From Rhynchopus sp. YZ270_cl-10 (lineage: Eukaryota > Euglenozoa > Diplonemea > Diplonemida > Diplonemidae), in NCBI GenBank assembly GCA_964035575.1, contig OZ037868.1:496001-560000 (forward strand): DNA of 64,000 bases, in the 5' to 3' direction. Made by a program: the position numbers and the translations under genes. The notes below the pieces were generated by a model that was not told the DNA's origin, searched no databases, and was given only the letters and a program-made list of their open reading frames with translations. Positions 62,640-64,000 of the stretch are shown piece by piece. Each line of letters opens with the position of its first letter. Position 1 is the first letter of the stretch.

Positions 62640-64000
62640 GAGGATGATAGCCTACGCAAACCTCGCCCCCACCCACACAAGAACAAGCCAAAAAAACCCC
62701 CCCCTCTTTTTTTCCTGCATTGTACATGACAAAGACACTTCTTCCCTACTCTTTGCCCTCTTCCTTCCCTCCCTCCCTCCCTCCCTCCCCTTCCCCTCCA
62801 GCCTCACTCCCTCTGCACCCACCTTCCTCCATATATACTTGCAGTACTACTTGGACACCCTTATTGTACGAATTGCGCATGGAAATGCACATCGCTCAAA
62901 AGGAACTGCTGTCCATCACAAAGTACACCCTAGCCCTACTGGGAATATCCCACAGTATTCCCAAACTCTACTTTTGGAAAATATAAAAAAAAAAAAGCCC
63001 CATTGGCTAGAAGAATATATTTCGGGGGAGAAAACAAAAAAGAAAATATGGAAAAAGGGATGTTTTTGCAAAACTAGACATGGTATATATTACAGATAGG
63101 GTAAAGGAATGGCTATGGAATGGCCTGATGCAAGAGAAAAGCCCTCTGAGCCCATTTCTCCCCTATTTTTTATTTCCCCCCCTCTCCCCGTTTTCCCATG
63201 CAACTTCCACATCCCACTGCACAAAAAAAAGGCAGTACAGCTCGCCCAATGATGGGATGGGATATGGTGGACGTGCTAAAGCGTAGGCAAGAAGTGATTG
63301 TTGTGTTGCTTTTTAAAACGCGGTGGATGGATGGGCGGTTCTGATGTAGAAACTCCTGACTGAGCCCATCCGGATGAAAGCAAAAGAAAAAAAAAGAAAA
63401 AAAAAAGGATCGGGTTTTTTGTTTGCGTTCAAAAGTGGAAACAAAAAAAAAGGGGTGTGAACTGAATATAGTTGTTGCGGGATGCAATCAACAAAGTATT
63501 ATTCCAAATCCCTCCCCACAGTTTACTGTTTTATCCGTTTTTGTTTTTCCCCACAGCGCCTCCAATATTTTTAGAACTGACAATGAGTTGTTGCACAGTA
63601 AATCGCGAAAGTCACGCCTGGCAAAAGCACCGATTCCTCCACCCTTTTGTTAGGGGGTGCTTGCGTGATTTACTGGATCAAAAAAGACACTTGAAAGAAG
63701 TAGATGTGTCGAAAAAACGTGCACATGACATACCTAGAAAAAGAAAAGTTGACTTGAAATACAACAGCAGCTCGTGACATATGTGACTCGGAATAAGTGA
63801 AAAGATTATCTGCACCTCAAGACTATATGAGGGTTGGCAAAAGGTTTGACTTGAAATACAACAGCCCGCTTTGTGACAAGTGTACCTCAAAAAAATAAAA
63901 GGGAGAGAGGAGAATACCAACAGCAATTGTAAAACGCGGGTTGGTTACTGTACTTTGTTTTGTTTTGTTTTTTTGCTAAAATCTTTCTTGAAAACCATTT
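62568..64000. other. Gene-free right end
   Basis: C/T-rich tract (CCCT)n near 62765-62810, A-rich sequence, a family-C relic, and a ~45-bp direct repeat (GACTTGAAATACAACAGC at about 63751 and 63848). A plus-strand segment at 63550-63777 begins after an acceptor-like TTTTTCCCCACAG and reads as basic protein (HLKEVDVSKKRAHDIPRKRK); it could be a terminal exon, but nothing upstream supports it. Confidence 0.5.
63344..63385 (+). repeat. Family-C micro-repeat, diverged
   Basis: TCCTGACTGAGCCCATCCGG and ATGAAAGCAAAAG then a long A-rich tail. Confidence 0.55.

Noticed and set aside
1-64000. CRISPR arrays, bacterial operons or ribosome binding sites
   Set aside because: Regular repeats here are minisatellites or transposon repeats without spacers, and the genes are eukaryotic with introns.

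Overview
The window comes from a single-celled eukaryote (a protist) that I cannot place to a lineage. The evidence is one gene with GT-AG introns, a eukaryotic type II glutamine synthetase, a multi-pass class III cyclase whose catalytic domain resembles the kinetoplastid type, a DUF4116 protein, long GC-rich coding frames, and AT-rich gene-free DNA full of A/T tracts. TGA, TAA and TAG all occur as stop codons. Every host gene I can support lies on the minus strand; the only plus-strand coding unit with good support is a transposase.

Layout. 1-6518: tandem array (3,130-bp unit) of identical genes for a Cys-rich type I membrane protein; each complete unit also carries a 725-bp hAT-like element with an 8-bp target-site duplication. 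6964-7773: LEA2-like single-pass membrane protein. 9009-11444: DUF4116 protein with a ubiquitin-like N-terminus and a Pro/FG-rich tail, split by one in-frame TAG. 12383-16657: 1,424-aa protein with a degenerate helicase-like core, possibly a SHOC1/ZIP2-type XPF relative. 16658-25608: gene-free, with several hAT-like and TA-flanked miniature elements, one nested in another. 25609-27897: adenylate cyclase. 28404-28673: small helical protein. 28674-39377: gene-free and packed with small transposons, foldbacks and short hairpin repeats. 39378-42471: a five-exon coiled-coil protein gene. 43349-51268: a 7.9-kb Mutator-like (MULE) transposon with identical 153-bp inverted ends and a transposase extended by SWIM, zinc-knuckle and OTU-protease regions. 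52143-58454: giant coiled-coil protein. 59348-62567: two glutamine synthetase genes in a tandem duplication, encoding identical proteins.

The most unusual signal is not a gene. At least seven families of very short (about 40-65 nt), hairpin-forming repeats are scattered through gene-free DNA and one intron. Several have A-rich tails and look like extremely small retroposed RNAs. One copy was split by a pogo/mariner-like element at its TA, and joining the flanks regenerates the family consensus. The MULE also carries an inverted copy of the 3' end of its own transposase gene, the architecture of self-silencing hairpin loci. The host genes do not form an obvious pathway; they cover nitrogen assimilation, cAMP signalling, cell surface and cytoskeleton.
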